Shown here piece by piece: positions 1-6,166 of a stretch of 6,706 nt of DNA. Made by a program: the position numbers and the translations under genes. Origin of the DNA: Spongiibacteraceae bacterium UBA5047 (GTDB taxonomy: Bacteria; Pseudomonadota; Gammaproteobacteria; Pseudomonadales; Spongiibacteraceae); NCBI GenBank assembly GCA_002415025.1, contig DIBR01000003.1, forward strand, positions 1 to 6,706, in the 5' to 3' direction. Under the pieces are notes generated by a model. That model worked only from the letters and a program-made list of their open reading frames with translations. It was not told the DNA's origin and made no database searches. Within the stretch, counting starts at the first letter, position 1; each line of letters begins with the position of its first letter.

Positions 1-11
1 CGGATGTTCTC

Positions 12-36
12 GTTATGCATAACAGCAAAGTATACG
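12..36 (-). other. attI: Candidate integron attI core (recombination site)
   Basis: Read on the - strand, this stretch has a GTTATGC box (17-23), which resembles the GTT-start R boxes used by integron integrases. A 6-nt spacer (24-29) separates it from an inverted, partly matching L-like box GTATAC (30-35). As I recall it, the class 1 attI1 simple site has the same L, 6-nt spacer, R layout. The site lies about 220 bp upstream of intI, on the side and at the distance expected for attI. Recombination would fall between the G and the first T of the R box, so cassettes would lie to the left and bases 1-22 could already belong to a first cassette. The R box also sits inside a perfect palindrome, GTTATGCATAAC (12-23). 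attI sites share little sequence between integrons, so the exact site is an inference from position and box pattern. Confidence 0.45.
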
Positions 37-140
37 TCTTGGTGACGTGAGGTAATGCGTAGAATTGAGGTGTATCTTGATGGCGCGGAGTCTGAGCATA
101 TTTGTATCGTCCTGATATCGCTTATTTTTCCATTCTTGTG

Positions 141-168
141 ATTCTATTCGGTTGGGGAAAATAATCAA
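141..168 (-). promoter_or_regulatory. Candidate cassette promoter (Pc), firing leftward
   Basis: On the - strand, TTGATT (163-168) lies 16 nt from TAGAAT (141-146), which matches 5 of 6 bases of the sigma70 -10 consensus. The promoter points away from intI and towards the candidate attI at 12-36. This is the expected position of the Pc promoter that expresses captured cassettes. It was found by eye only. Confidence 0.45.
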
Positions 169-184
169 TCTGAAATGTAACTTC

Positions 185-213
185 TTGCCATGGCTTTATT
201 CTTGCGCAATACT
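185..213 (+). promoter_or_regulatory. intI promoter (Pint)
   Basis: TTGCCA (185-190, 5 of 6 to the -35 consensus) is followed after 17 nt by AATACT (208-213, 4 of 6 to the -10 consensus). Transcription would start near 220, leaving a short leader before the integrase ATG at 244. The -10 overlaps the LexA box at 210-229, so LexA binding would block it directly. Confidence 0.55.
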
Positions 214-229
214 GTATGGGCATACAGCA
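210..229. promoter_or_regulatory. LexA-binding SOS box controlling intI
   Basis: The 20-mer TACTGTATGGGCATACAGCA has the CTG-N10-CAG core (212-227) of the gammaproteobacterial LexA operator. Its CTGTAT and ATACAG arms are exact 6-bp inverses. It overlaps the intI -10 hexamer and ends 14 nt before the start codon. LexA repression of integron integrases, relieved by the SOS response, is established for class 1 and Vibrio integrons. The same control is therefore expected here: the integrase would be made upon DNA damage or uptake of single-stranded DNA. Confidence 0.88.
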
Positions 230-232
230 AAA

Positions 233-237
233 AGGAG
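233..237 (+). promoter_or_regulatory. Ribosome binding site that fixes the intI start
   Basis: AGGAG lies 6 nt before the ATG at 244. An in-frame ATG at 190 would give 18 extra residues, but it lacks a comparable site and lies upstream of the predicted transcription start, with the -10 and the LexA box inside its coding sequence. The ATG at 244 is therefore the start. Confidence 0.8.
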
Positions 238-243
238 TTTGCT

Positions 244-1206
244 ATGCCTTCCCCATTTATCGAGTCGGTGCGTACGCATATACGCGCGCGAAACTATAGC
301 CGACGCACTGAAAAGACCTATATCTACTGGATTGTTTATTACATTCGCTTTCATAGAATGGCGCACCCGGAAACATTGGGCGATCAGGATATCGTTAGAT
401 TCCTGGAGTTTCTCGCGGTTCAGCGAAATGTAACTCCGGCTACCCAAAAGACGGCGCTTAATGCATTGATGTTTCTCTACAAGCAGGTGTTGAAGCGTGA
501 AGGCATTTGCCTACCCGAGTTTGTTCGCGCGTCAAAGGAAAAGAAGCTGCCGGTGGTATTAACCCGGCCAGAAGTGCGGAGTTTGTTGGATAAACTCCAG
601 GGTGAGTATCGATTGTGTGCGGAGTTGATGTACGGCTCGGGGCTTCGGTTGATGGAGGTTTGTCGCCTTCGGGTTAAGGATATTGATCTGGATAAATTGT
701 CGATTTTTGTGCGCGAGGGCAAGGGGCGCAAGCAGCGCGTGACTACCCTTGCCGAAAGTACGGTGCCAGCGCTTAAGCGTCAGTTGTCGCAGGCTCGAAT
801 ATACTGGGAGGAAGACAGGCTGGCGGTGCCTTGGGATGGTGTCTCTCTGCCTTTTGCGCTGGAACGCAAGTTGCCGCGTGCGCCGTTTGAGTATGCGTGG
901 CAGTACCTTCTGTCTTCACCGCGCCGCAGCGAAGACCCGCGTTCGGGAAAAGTTCGGCGCCACCATATTTATGATCAGTCGGTGCAGCGTGCTGTGAGGC
1001 GTGCGGTGATCGCGGCGGAAATTCACAAGCCAGCGTCGTGTCATACCTTGCGTCACAGTTTTGCAACGCATTTGCTCGAGCGCGGCGCCGATATACGAAC
1101 TGTGCAGGAGCAATTGGGCCACAGCGATGTACGTACCACAGAAATCTATACCCATGTGCTCAATCGTGGCGGGCGTGCGGTAATCAGCCCTTTGCACGAT
1201 CTTTAG
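244..1206 (+). CDS. intI: Integron integrase (tyrosine recombinase IntI)
   Basis: This is a 320-residue site-specific tyrosine recombinase that inserts and excises gene cassettes at attI and attC sites; the attC site is used as folded single-stranded DNA. An N-terminal SAM-like core-binding domain (about 1-95) precedes the catalytic domain. All catalytic residues are visible: R135 (SGLRLMEV), K160 (EGKGRK), H267 and R270 (HTLRHSFATHLL), H293 (LGHSDVRTT) and nucleophile Y302 (EIYTHV). The integron-specific insert that separates IntI from XerC/D is present at about 205-245, with ALERKLPRAP and DPRSGKVRRHHIYDQ. Length is typical of the family (320-340) and there is no frameshift, so the enzyme is probably functional. 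A LexA box sits in its promoter and a candidate attI lies upstream. It runs convergently into the exonuclease gene, with 4 nt between the stop codons. The region is more AT-rich than the genes to its right. Confidence 0.96.
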   Translation: MPSPFIESVRTHIRARNYSRRTEKTYIYWIVYYIRFHRMAHPETLGDQDIVRFLEFLAVQRNVTPATQKTALNALMFLYKQVLKREGICLPEFVRASKEKKLPVVLTRPEVRSLLDKLQGEYRLCAELMYGSGLRLMEVCRLRVKDIDLDKLSIFVREGKGRKQRVTTLAESTVPALKRQLSQARIYWEEDRLAVPWDGVSLPFALERKLPRAPFEYAWQYLLSSPRRSEDPRSGKVRRHHIYDQSVQRAVRRAVIAAEIHKPASCHTLRHSFATHLLERGADIRTVQEQLGHSDVRTTEIYTHVLNRGGRAVISPLHDL

Positions 1207-1210
1207 TGTG

Positions 1211-1975
1211 TTATTCGATGTCGACGCTTACCGGGCAATGATCGGAGCCGTGGATATCGTTCCAGATCTCCGCTGACTTTAACCGTTTGGCAGCCAGGGC
1301 TTTGGAGGCTAGTACATAGTCTATGCGCCAGCCCACGTTTTTGGCCCTTGCGCCTGCACGGTAGCTCCACCAACTGTACTTGACGGTATCCGGGTGACGT
1401 TGACGAAAGGTATCGACAAAGTCTGCAGCAATGATGCTGTTCATGCCGTCAATTTCTTTTTGGGTGTAGCCCGCGCTTTTGTTGTAGTTGGGCTTGGGGC
1501 GGGCGATGTCGATGTCGGTATGGGCTACGTTGAAGTCGCCGCACATCACAACGGGTTTGGTTTTCTCAAGCTCTTTTACAAAACTTAAAAAGGCCTTATC
1601 CCAAACTTCCCGGTAGGGCAGGCGCGCCAATTCATTGCCGGAATTGGGCGTATACACCGTTACCAGGTAGAAATCGGCATATTCGGCGGTCAGCACGCGC
1701 CCTTCAGAGTCGTGCTCTTGAAGGCTCATGCCTTCAATGATATTTAGCGGCTTATCTTTCGATAATATGGCAACGCCGGAGTAGCCTTTGCGCTCGGCAG
1801 AGTTGCAATAGATGTGGTAGCCGGGCAAGTCTTTGAGGGCTTCGAGCACCTGCTCGGGTTGTGCCTTGGTTTCCTGCAGGCAGAGTGCGTCAGCCTGCAG
1901 GGTGGCAACGGATTGCAGAAAGTCTTTTTTCATGGCGGCGCGGATGCCGTTTACGTTCCATGAGGCTATTCGCAT
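1211..1975 (-). CDS. xthA: Exodeoxyribonuclease III / AP endonuclease (ExoA/APE1 type)
   Basis: This 254-residue Mg2+-dependent enzyme should cleave DNA 5' of abasic sites in base-excision repair and remove nucleotides or blocks from 3' ends in the cytoplasm. It is a single endonuclease/exonuclease/phosphatase domain. Visible active-site residues are N7 (WNVNG), E35 (LQETK), Y108 (VYTPNSG), D147 and N149 (GDFNVAH), D219 (GWRIDYVLAS), and D245 with H246 (GSDHCPV). The YTPNSG and GWRIDYVLAS motifs resemble Bacillus ExoA and human APE1 more than E. coli XthA, which has YFPQGE at the first of these positions. The ATG is preceded by AGGAA (complement of 1984-1988) at 8-nt spacing. The gene appears to have its own promoter upstream. 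Nothing suggests a functional link to intI beyond adjacency, although both act on damaged or rearranging DNA. Confidence 0.95.
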   Translation of the reverse strand: MRIASWNVNGIRAAMKKDFLQSVATLQADALCLQETKAQPEQVLEALKDLPGYHIYCNSAERKGYSGVAILSKDKPLNIIEGMSLQEHDSEGRVLTAEYADFYLVTVYTPNSGNELARLPYREVWDKAFLSFVKELEKTKPVVMCGDFNVAHTDIDIARPKPNYNKSAGYTQKEIDGMNSIIAADFVDTFRQRHPDTVKYSWWSYRAGARAKNVGWRIDYVLASKALAAKRLKSAEIWNDIHGSDHCPVSVDIE

Positions 1976-2004
1976 GCTGGGGGTTCCTGTTGAAAACGCC
2001 GGGT

Positions 2005-2033
2005 TTTATAACATGTGGGTGGTGCTTGATGAA
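2005..2033 (-). promoter_or_regulatory. Candidate extended -10 promoter of the exonuclease gene
   Basis: On the - strand, TATAAA (2005-2010) is preceded by TG and one base, which makes an extended -10. A weak -35, TTCATC (2028-2033), lies 17 nt further upstream. Transcription would begin near 1998, giving a leader of about 22 nt that includes the AGGAA ribosome site. No LexA-like box is seen here. Confidence 0.5.
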
Positions 2034-2078
2034 AGTGTGGTTATGCGCCGCGCTTGCGGGAAGCGGTGTGCCAGAGGT

Positions 2079-2108
2079 GCCTGATACGCTTCGCTTAATC
2101 AGGCCTAC
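2079..2108 (+). repeat. REP-like palindromic element, copy 1
   Basis: GCCTGAT (2079-2085) and its exact inverse ATCAGGC (2098-2104) flank the 12-nt loop ACGCTTCGCTTA and are followed by CTAC. The element is intergenic, about 50 nt downstream of the receptor stop codon. It shares stem length, loop and trailing CTAC with a second element at 6677-6706. It also resembles, from memory, E. coli REP units that end in TTATCAGGCCTAC. There is no T-run on either strand, so it is not a standard intrinsic terminator. It could stabilise the 3' end of the receptor mRNA, as REPs do in enterics; this is an inference. A small extra hairpin (CGGG, 4-nt loop, CCCG; 2108-2119) follows directly. Confidence 0.7.
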
Positions 2109-2156
2109 GGGTGCTCCCGCTTCTTTGGGATCGGATGCTAACCGGCTGATGGAGCT

Positions 2157-4598
2157 TTAAAACCGAAGTCCGAGTTCGAGTTCATAGCTCGCATCCGGAT
2201 AGGCGCCACCAAAATGTGAACCGCGAAAGGCGGGCGCATCCTGCGCGCCGGCGAGATATTCGCGGCCAGTGATATTGTCGCCAAATAACATGATGTGCCA
2301 GCGGTCGTTGATGCTGCGAATGCCCACTTGCAGCCCGTAGGTGGTGCCGGCTTCGCGAATATCGATGGGGTCGAGGTCGGTGGCAAGGTCGACTTCGCTG
2401 CTGTAGCTGGCTGTTATGCCGAGGCGGGTAATAAAGGGCAGGTTAAATATTTGATCTTCGTACCCGGCGGTGAGGGTTGTTTTCACTTCCGGAACCAGGC
2501 GCAGCCCCTCGCCGCTCAAGTCGCAGGGCGGTGGGTTGGTGTTTTCTGCCGTGCAGGGTGCTCGGTTAAAGTCGTTGTATTGTGCATCGGTATAGGCGCC
2601 ATTCAGGCTGAGTAAAAAGCCGGCGGCGGGCACCAGCATGGCCTCGTACTCAATGCCTTTGATAGTGGCTGACGCGGCATTGGAAACGACATAGCTGATG
2701 CCGTTGAAGGCGGCCACCTGCAAACCGTCGAAGTCTGTATAAAAGCCGGTGATATTAAATCGCGCAGCGCCGCCCAGCCATTCGGATTTCAGCCCCAGCT
2801 CATAGGTTTTGGCATCTTCTTCATCAAATGACAGTTGCTCGGTATTCACAGGCTGAGCGTTAAACCCGCCCGATTTGTAGCCCCGTGCGAAGCTGGCGTA
2901 GGTCATAACGTCGTCGTCAAAGCGATATTGTACCGAGGCCTTGGGTATCAGATTTTTGTCCTTGCGGGCACGCTCGGCAACAAAGGGGGTGTCGCCGGCA
3001 AGAATAACGGGGAAAATAATTGAGCCGCCGGGCGTGCCGCCAAGGCCAAAGCCCAAACCTGGAATGCCGGCACTGCCGCTGCTCGCACTGGCGCCTTCAA
3101 TGCCGGTACGATTGTTGATCAGGCGGTGTATGGCAGTCAGGCTTTTCTTTTCGGTATTCAGGCGTGCGCCGAGCGTTAAGGTCCAGTGTGACGACAGGTG
3201 CCAGCTCATCTGGCCAAACACAGAAAAGCTTTTACTCAGTTGGTTGAAGCGGGTGAGCGAGGTTTCCACTGGCGCCGCGCCGCCTTCGAGATTCATGCGT
3301 GTGGAAATAAGCTGTCCGCTGGCGAGCCCCGCGTTGGCGTCATTCAGTACAGCGTTCTGGCAAGCTTCGGGGTCGGGGCTGTTGACGCAGAGCCGCCGTT
3401 CTCCTTCGCCGGTGACAAGAAGAATTTCGGATAGCTCCAGATAGTCGATAATATCGTACGTTGCGGCGATATCGGTCCGCAGGTAGTAGAGCCCGCCAAC
3501 ATATTCAAATTCACCCGGCGCAGAGGTAATGCGCAATTCCTGGCTGGTTTGGCGCAGGTCTTCGTCGTTGTGCAAAACCAGAAAGGGAATGGGAGAAAAA
3601 TCGGCGTCAAAACTCAGGTCTTCATCCATCCAGGAGTAGTTGCTGATACTGGTCAGGGTCAGGTCGCCGGGCAGGGTCCAGTCAGCTTTGAGAGTGATAT
3701 CCCAGCTCTCGCGGCTGGCACCGGCAGCGTGGTCGAGTGAGGTCTCTTCGTCGTACGGGTCGGCGCCGGTACGGGTATCGAATACGCGCATGGCAGCCAG
3801 ATGCCGGTCGCGAGCGGCAATTAACTGGGTGCCGGCGCCGTGCTGTTCTACTACGCCGCCGTTGAGGGTGAGCCCGATGCGGGTGTTGTCTGAGGGGTCC
3901 CATTGAATGCGAATGCGGGCGGCCAGGTTGTCGCGGTTTTCTTCGTCGATATCGGTGGTGGTGTTGTACACGCCACCATCGCGCTTTTCTTCAAGTAGCG
4001 CCACGCGCCACGCCAGGGTGTCGTCTATAAGTGGGCCGGTGGCGGTTAATCGCGTACGCCGCAAGTTGCGATCGCCCAGCAGTACGTCGCCGTTAAAACC
4101 GTAGTCGTATTCCGGTTGTGCGGTGCGAAAGTGAATGGCGCCGGCCGACGAGTTTTTGCCAAAGAGTGTGCCCTGCGGGCCGCGTAAAACTTCAATGGCA
4201 GACAGGTCGATCAAACCCTGGGTAATGTAAGACGCGCGACCGTAGAACACCTCATCGATCAGGATGGCAACCGATTGCTCGAAGCCGCGGTTGTAGCTCG
4301 AACCCAGCCCGCGAATATAGATGCTGGGAAAGGTGGGAATGGCAAGGATGTCGAGGTTGGGCACATAGGTTGCTACTTCGTTCATGTCGCCCATATTCAG
4401 GTCGACAATCTGCTCGCCGCCAATAGCGGTGACCGATAGCGGAACCGATTGCACGTCTTCTTCGCGTTTTTGTGCCGTAACGACCACCTCTTCGAGCGCG
4501 GGGCGGCTGCGTGTGTTTGCGTTACTTTGGGCGAACGCCGAAAGCTCGGTAAACACCAGAAGGCCGGCGGTGGTCAGCGCCAATCGAGTCATCGCCAT
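2157..4598 (-). CDS. TonB-dependent outer-membrane receptor
   Basis: This 813-residue outer-membrane transporter takes up a ligand using energy passed by TonB/ExbBD. A signal peptide covers about 1-23 (hydrophobic core LALTTAGLLVF, likely cleavage after AFA). A TonB box follows at about 35-44 (LEEVVVTAQK). The plug domain spans about 47-160, with IRGLGS at 95-100 and VLRGPQGTLFGKNSSAGAI near 137-155. The beta-barrel continues to the C-terminal LGLRF, whose final Phe is typical of outer-membrane proteins. A KSGGFN motif (575-580) is typical of the family. Cysteine pairs C404/C413 and C682/C692 may form disulfides in external loops. A Gly/Ser-rich stretch (about 501-526) looks like a flexible loop. 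The ATG at 4598 has AGG 7 nt upstream; an in-frame ATG two codons later is possible. It is the last gene of a likely three-gene unit with the hydroxylase and FadR-like regulator. The ligand cannot be read from the sequence; a lipid or other hydrophobic compound is suggested by context only. Confidence 0.93.
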   Translation of the reverse strand: MAMTRLALTTAGLLVFTELSAFAQSNANTRSRPALEEVVVTAQKREEDVQSVPLSVTAIGGEQIVDLNMGDMNEVATYVPNLDILAIPTFPSIYIRGLGSSYNRGFEQSVAILIDEVFYGRASYITQGLIDLSAIEVLRGPQGTLFGKNSSAGAIHFRTAQPEYDYGFNGDVLLGDRNLRRTRLTATGPLIDDTLAWRVALLEEKRDGGVYNTTTDIDEENRDNLAARIRIQWDPSDNTRIGLTLNGGVVEQHGAGTQLIAARDRHLAAMRVFDTRTGADPYDEETSLDHAAGASRESWDITLKADWTLPGDLTLTSISNYSWMDEDLSFDADFSPIPFLVLHNDEDLRQTSQELRITSAPGEFEYVGGLYYLRTDIAATYDIIDYLELSEILLVTGEGERRLCVNSPDPEACQNAVLNDANAGLASGQLISTRMNLEGGAAPVETSLTRFNQLSKSFSVFGQMSWHLSSHWTLTLGARLNTEKKSLTAIHRLINNRTGIEGASASSGSAGIPGLGFGLGGTPGGSIIFPVILAGDTPFVAERARKDKNLIPKASVQYRFDDDVMTYASFARGYKSGGFNAQPVNTEQLSFDEEDAKTYELGLKSEWLGGAARFNITGFYTDFDGLQVAAFNGISYVVSNAASATIKGIEYEAMLVPAAGFLLSLNGAYTDAQYNDFNRAPCTAENTNPPPCDLSGEGLRLVPEVKTTLTAGYEDQIFNLPFITRLGITASYSSEVDLATDLDPIDIREAGTTYGLQVGIRSINDRWHIMLFGDNITGREYLAGAQDAPAFRGSHFGGAYPDASYELELGLRF

Positions 4599-4674
4599 AA
4601 AACTACCTGCTTATTGTTATTGGTTTTTTTAAATGTGTTTCTACGTTATTACACGGCGCTATGCGCTGCTTTTG
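4599..4674. other. Intergenic gap before the receptor gene
   Basis: This 76-nt gap separates the hydroxylase stop from the receptor start. Apart from the receptor ribosome site (AGG about 7 nt before the ATG) and an A-rich run on the - strand, I see no convincing -35/-10 pair, no intrinsic terminator and no copy of the operator found at 6136-6166. A small GCGC-ATA-GCGC hairpin is present near 4656-4666. Cotranscription with the upstream genes is therefore plausible, although a weak internal promoter cannot be excluded. Confidence 0.4.
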
Positions 4675-5340
4675 CTAACGACTAAGGCCGTGCAAGTTGT
4701 CGACCGTAGGCGAGCGCTCCGCATCGCTAACCGGTGGCGCCGTGCCAAGGATCACATCGCCCATTCCCATTGAAACACCCCACCACAGGTTTTCATTGCG
4801 AAAATGGTGGAGGCGGTGCAGGCGCACACGGCGCTGGTAATAGGACAGCGGCGGGCACCAGTTGATGTGGGCGAGAAAGTGGGTCAGTTCATAGTTCAAG
4901 GCCAGCAGAAAAAACATGGCCAGCGCGCCTGTGGCCAATGCCGCGTTGGGCATAAGAGCGTAGAACAAGGCGACAATGATCGGCACTACAACGGGGAATA
5001 CGCCAAGGTGAATAAAAATATTGCTCAGGTCCCAGGGCTCCCGGTGGTGTTGGCGGTGCTTTTGGGGCAGCGGCAGATCAAACGTTTTACCAAAGAGCGT
5101 TGTGGGTTTGAAGTGCAGCAAAAACACATGAATGGCCCATTCCCAAAATGGCCACGCCAGCAAGATTATCAGCGGCGCGATAATGTCTTGCCATTGCCAG
5201 TTGCCCATCCAGATTCGCAGGCCCACAAAAAATACGGCTAGTGCACTGAGAATTACCGGGCTGGGGTGTGAGTACATCGCCCTGAGGGCCGCCCCGGCGG
5301 TTGTGGGTAGCGCGGTCTGTTCTTTCGACGGGGTGTTCAT
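4675..5340 (-). CDS. Membrane fatty acid hydroxylase / sterol desaturase superfamily protein
   Basis: This 221-residue integral inner-membrane enzyme belongs to the di-iron family that uses O2 to hydroxylate or desaturate lipids. The histidine-rich motifs expected for the di-iron site are present: H71 and H76 (HVFLLH), H95, H98 and H99 (HRQHH), H154 and H158 (HFLAH), and H175, H178 and H179 (HRLHH). Hydrophobic segments lie at about 27-46, 51-70, 109-130 and 133-152. The HxxHHxxP pattern at 95-102 recalls fatty acid 2-hydroxylases, but steroids, carotenoids and other lipids are also family substrates. The ATG at 5340 has AGGAG (complement of 5349-5353) at 8-nt spacing. It lies 33 nt downstream of the GntR regulator gene, with no terminator between, so the two are probably cotranscribed. 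The substrate is unknown; a fatty-acyl chain is favoured by the FadR-like neighbour. Confidence 0.85.
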   Translation of the reverse strand: MNTPSKEQTALPTTAGAALRAMYSHPSPVILSALAVFFVGLRIWMGNWQWQDIIAPLIILLAWPFWEWAIHVFLLHFKPTTLFGKTFDLPLPQKHRQHHREPWDLSNIFIHLGVFPVVVPIIVALFYALMPNAALATGALAMFFLLALNYELTHFLAHINWCPPLSYYQRRVRLHRLHHFRNENLWWGVSMGMGDVILGTAPPVSDAERSPTVDNLHGLSR

Positions 5341-5373
5341 GACAAAGTCTCCTGTGAGAGGTTGCGCCAGGGG

Positions 5374-6120
5374 TCAAGATTCATCGGCCTTTACCTGCTC
5401 AATAGATTGGCGATACAGGTCGAGAAAGCCGTTCATTAATTCACTGCTGTGATCGATATGCGTGCGGGCAGCGGCAAAGGCCTGTTCGCCGTTGCGTTGC
5501 GCTACTGCGGCGGTAATTTGTTCAAATGCGCTGAGATCATGAAAGTCGTCGGCGAGCATTTCAGTGAGCAGGCCCCAAATATGGCTGTAGGTTTTGCGCA
5601 GCGAATTGAGTGCCAGCCGGTAGGCGATATTGCCGCTGCCCTCTACCAGAAGCTCCCAGAATTCAAACACCGCAAACTGGCGCTGCGCGGTGTCCTGTCG
5701 GGTTCGCATTCTGTCGAGCAGCGTCTGCAGTTGGGTCACCAGGTTCTCGTTTGCCTGCTGCGCTGCATCGCGTGCGATTTCCGGGCTGAGAATTTGCCGC
5801 ATGCGAATAATGCTGCGAGCAGTGTCTACCTGAATTTCGCCAGCCTCGTTAATGAGCAGGCTGGGCAGTAATTCCAGCCCGGCCGCTGCGCGGTAATCCA
5901 GTACCGTGGTTGCACCGCCGTGCCGAACCTGAACCAGGCCGGCCTGCTGCAGACGTTTGATGGCCTCGCGTACCGCGCCGCGGTTCACCTGTAGCAGTTC
6001 GCACAGCACCCGCTCTGACGGCAGCTCGTCGCCAGCCTGAATGCTGTTGCTGACAATGCGCTTGCGTAGTTGGTCAAAGACTTCGTCTGACAGGGATTGC
6101 TTTTTGACGGCCTCAAACAC
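5374..6120 (-). CDS. GntR-family transcriptional regulator, FadR-like
   Basis: This 248-residue cytoplasmic DNA-binding repressor or activator is probably a dimer. The N-terminal winged helix-turn-helix spans about 8-75. Its recognition region VNRGAVREAIKRLQQAGLV (45-63) is typical of GntR, and the wing is RHGGATTV. The all-helical C-terminal ligand domain (about 98-235) is FadR/FCD-like. Residues 149-178 (FAVFEFW, then GSGN and LALNSLRKTY) resemble the E. coli FadR acyl-CoA-binding domain (FASGN, LILNGMKGLY). The D-x-x-F-H metal motif usual in FCD domains reads VFEFW here, so V151 and W155 replace ligands; of the other two positions, H221 seems kept and F199 replaces the His. A metal-free, FadR-like ligand pocket is therefore likely. 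It starts at GTG, with GGAG 7 nt upstream. The promoter carries a perfect inverted repeat that is presumably its own operator. It is not certain to be a FadR orthologue. Confidence 0.9.
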   Translation of the reverse strand: MFEAVKKQSLSDEVFDQLRKRIVSNSIQAGDELPSERVLCELLQVNRGAVREAIKRLQQAGLVQVRHGGATTVLDYRAAAGLELLPSLLINEAGEIQVDTARSIIRMRQILSPEIARDAAQQANENLVTQLQTLLDRMRTRQDTAQRQFAVFEFWELLVEGSGNIAYRLALNSLRKTYSHIWGLLTEMLADDFHDLSAFEQITAAVAQRNGEQAFAAARTHIDHSSELMNGFLDLYRQSIEQVKADES

Positions 6121-6127
6121 GGCTTGG

Positions 6128-6131
6128 CTCC
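6128..6131 (-). promoter_or_regulatory. Ribosome binding site for the GTG start of the GntR gene
   Basis: On the - strand, GGAG lies 7 nt before the GTG at 6118-6120. This supports the GTG as the start, since no in-frame ATG is close by and the protein aligns with the family from this point. Confidence 0.7.
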
Positions 6132-6135
6132 GTTA

Positions 6136-6166
6136 ACTCATCAACTGATCATACCAGTTGATGAGT
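6136..6166. promoter_or_regulatory. Operator: perfect 12-bp inverted repeat, likely GntR/FadR-type binding site
   Basis: ACTCATCAACTG (6136-6147) and its exact inverse CAGTTGATGAGT (6155-6166) flank a 7-nt spacer. The centre reads TGATCATACCA (6146-6156), one mismatch from the TGGT-N3-ACCA core bound by FadR/LldR/PdhR-type regulators. The 17-mer AACTGATCATACCAGTT (6143-6159) resembles E. coli FadR sites as I recall them. The -10 of the regulator promoter lies wholly within the spacer and central core, so bound protein would exclude RNA polymerase. Autorepression of the regulator, hydroxylase and receptor unit is the simplest reading. Confidence 0.82.

Noticed and set aside
34..48. Short inverted repeat ACGTC, 5 nt, GACGT as a second integrase-binding site
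   Set aside because: A 5-bp arm is expected by chance in a region this size, and it shows no GTT-type box. Kept out of the attI call.
190..243. Longer intI reading from the in-frame ATG at 190
   Set aside because: The extra 18 residues would be encoded across the intI -10 and LexA box and lie upstream of the predicted transcript start. The ATG at 244 has a good AGGAG site and gives a normal IntI N-terminus.
1993..2007. AAAAC-GCCGG-GTTTT hairpin as an intrinsic terminator
   Set aside because: The stem is only 5 bp and A/T-rich, and no + strand gene ends here. The bases are better explained as the exonuclease promoter and leader.
4707..4732. GTAGGC near GCGCTCCGCATCGC as a third REP-like element in reverse orientation
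   Set aside because: No matching stem or ACGCTKCGCTTA loop can be formed, and it is inside the hydroxylase C-terminal coding sequence.
4857..4867. ACCAGTTGATG, an 11-nt match to one arm of the operator at 6136-6166
   Set aside because: It lies inside the hydroxylase coding region, where the codons for His-Ile-Asn-Trp explain it. There is no matching second arm.
4804..5241. 145-codon open frame on the + strand opposite the hydroxylase
   Set aside because: It is a shadow of the opposite gene. The - strand frame carries the conserved histidine motifs and membrane segments, whereas the + strand frame matches no family I recognise.
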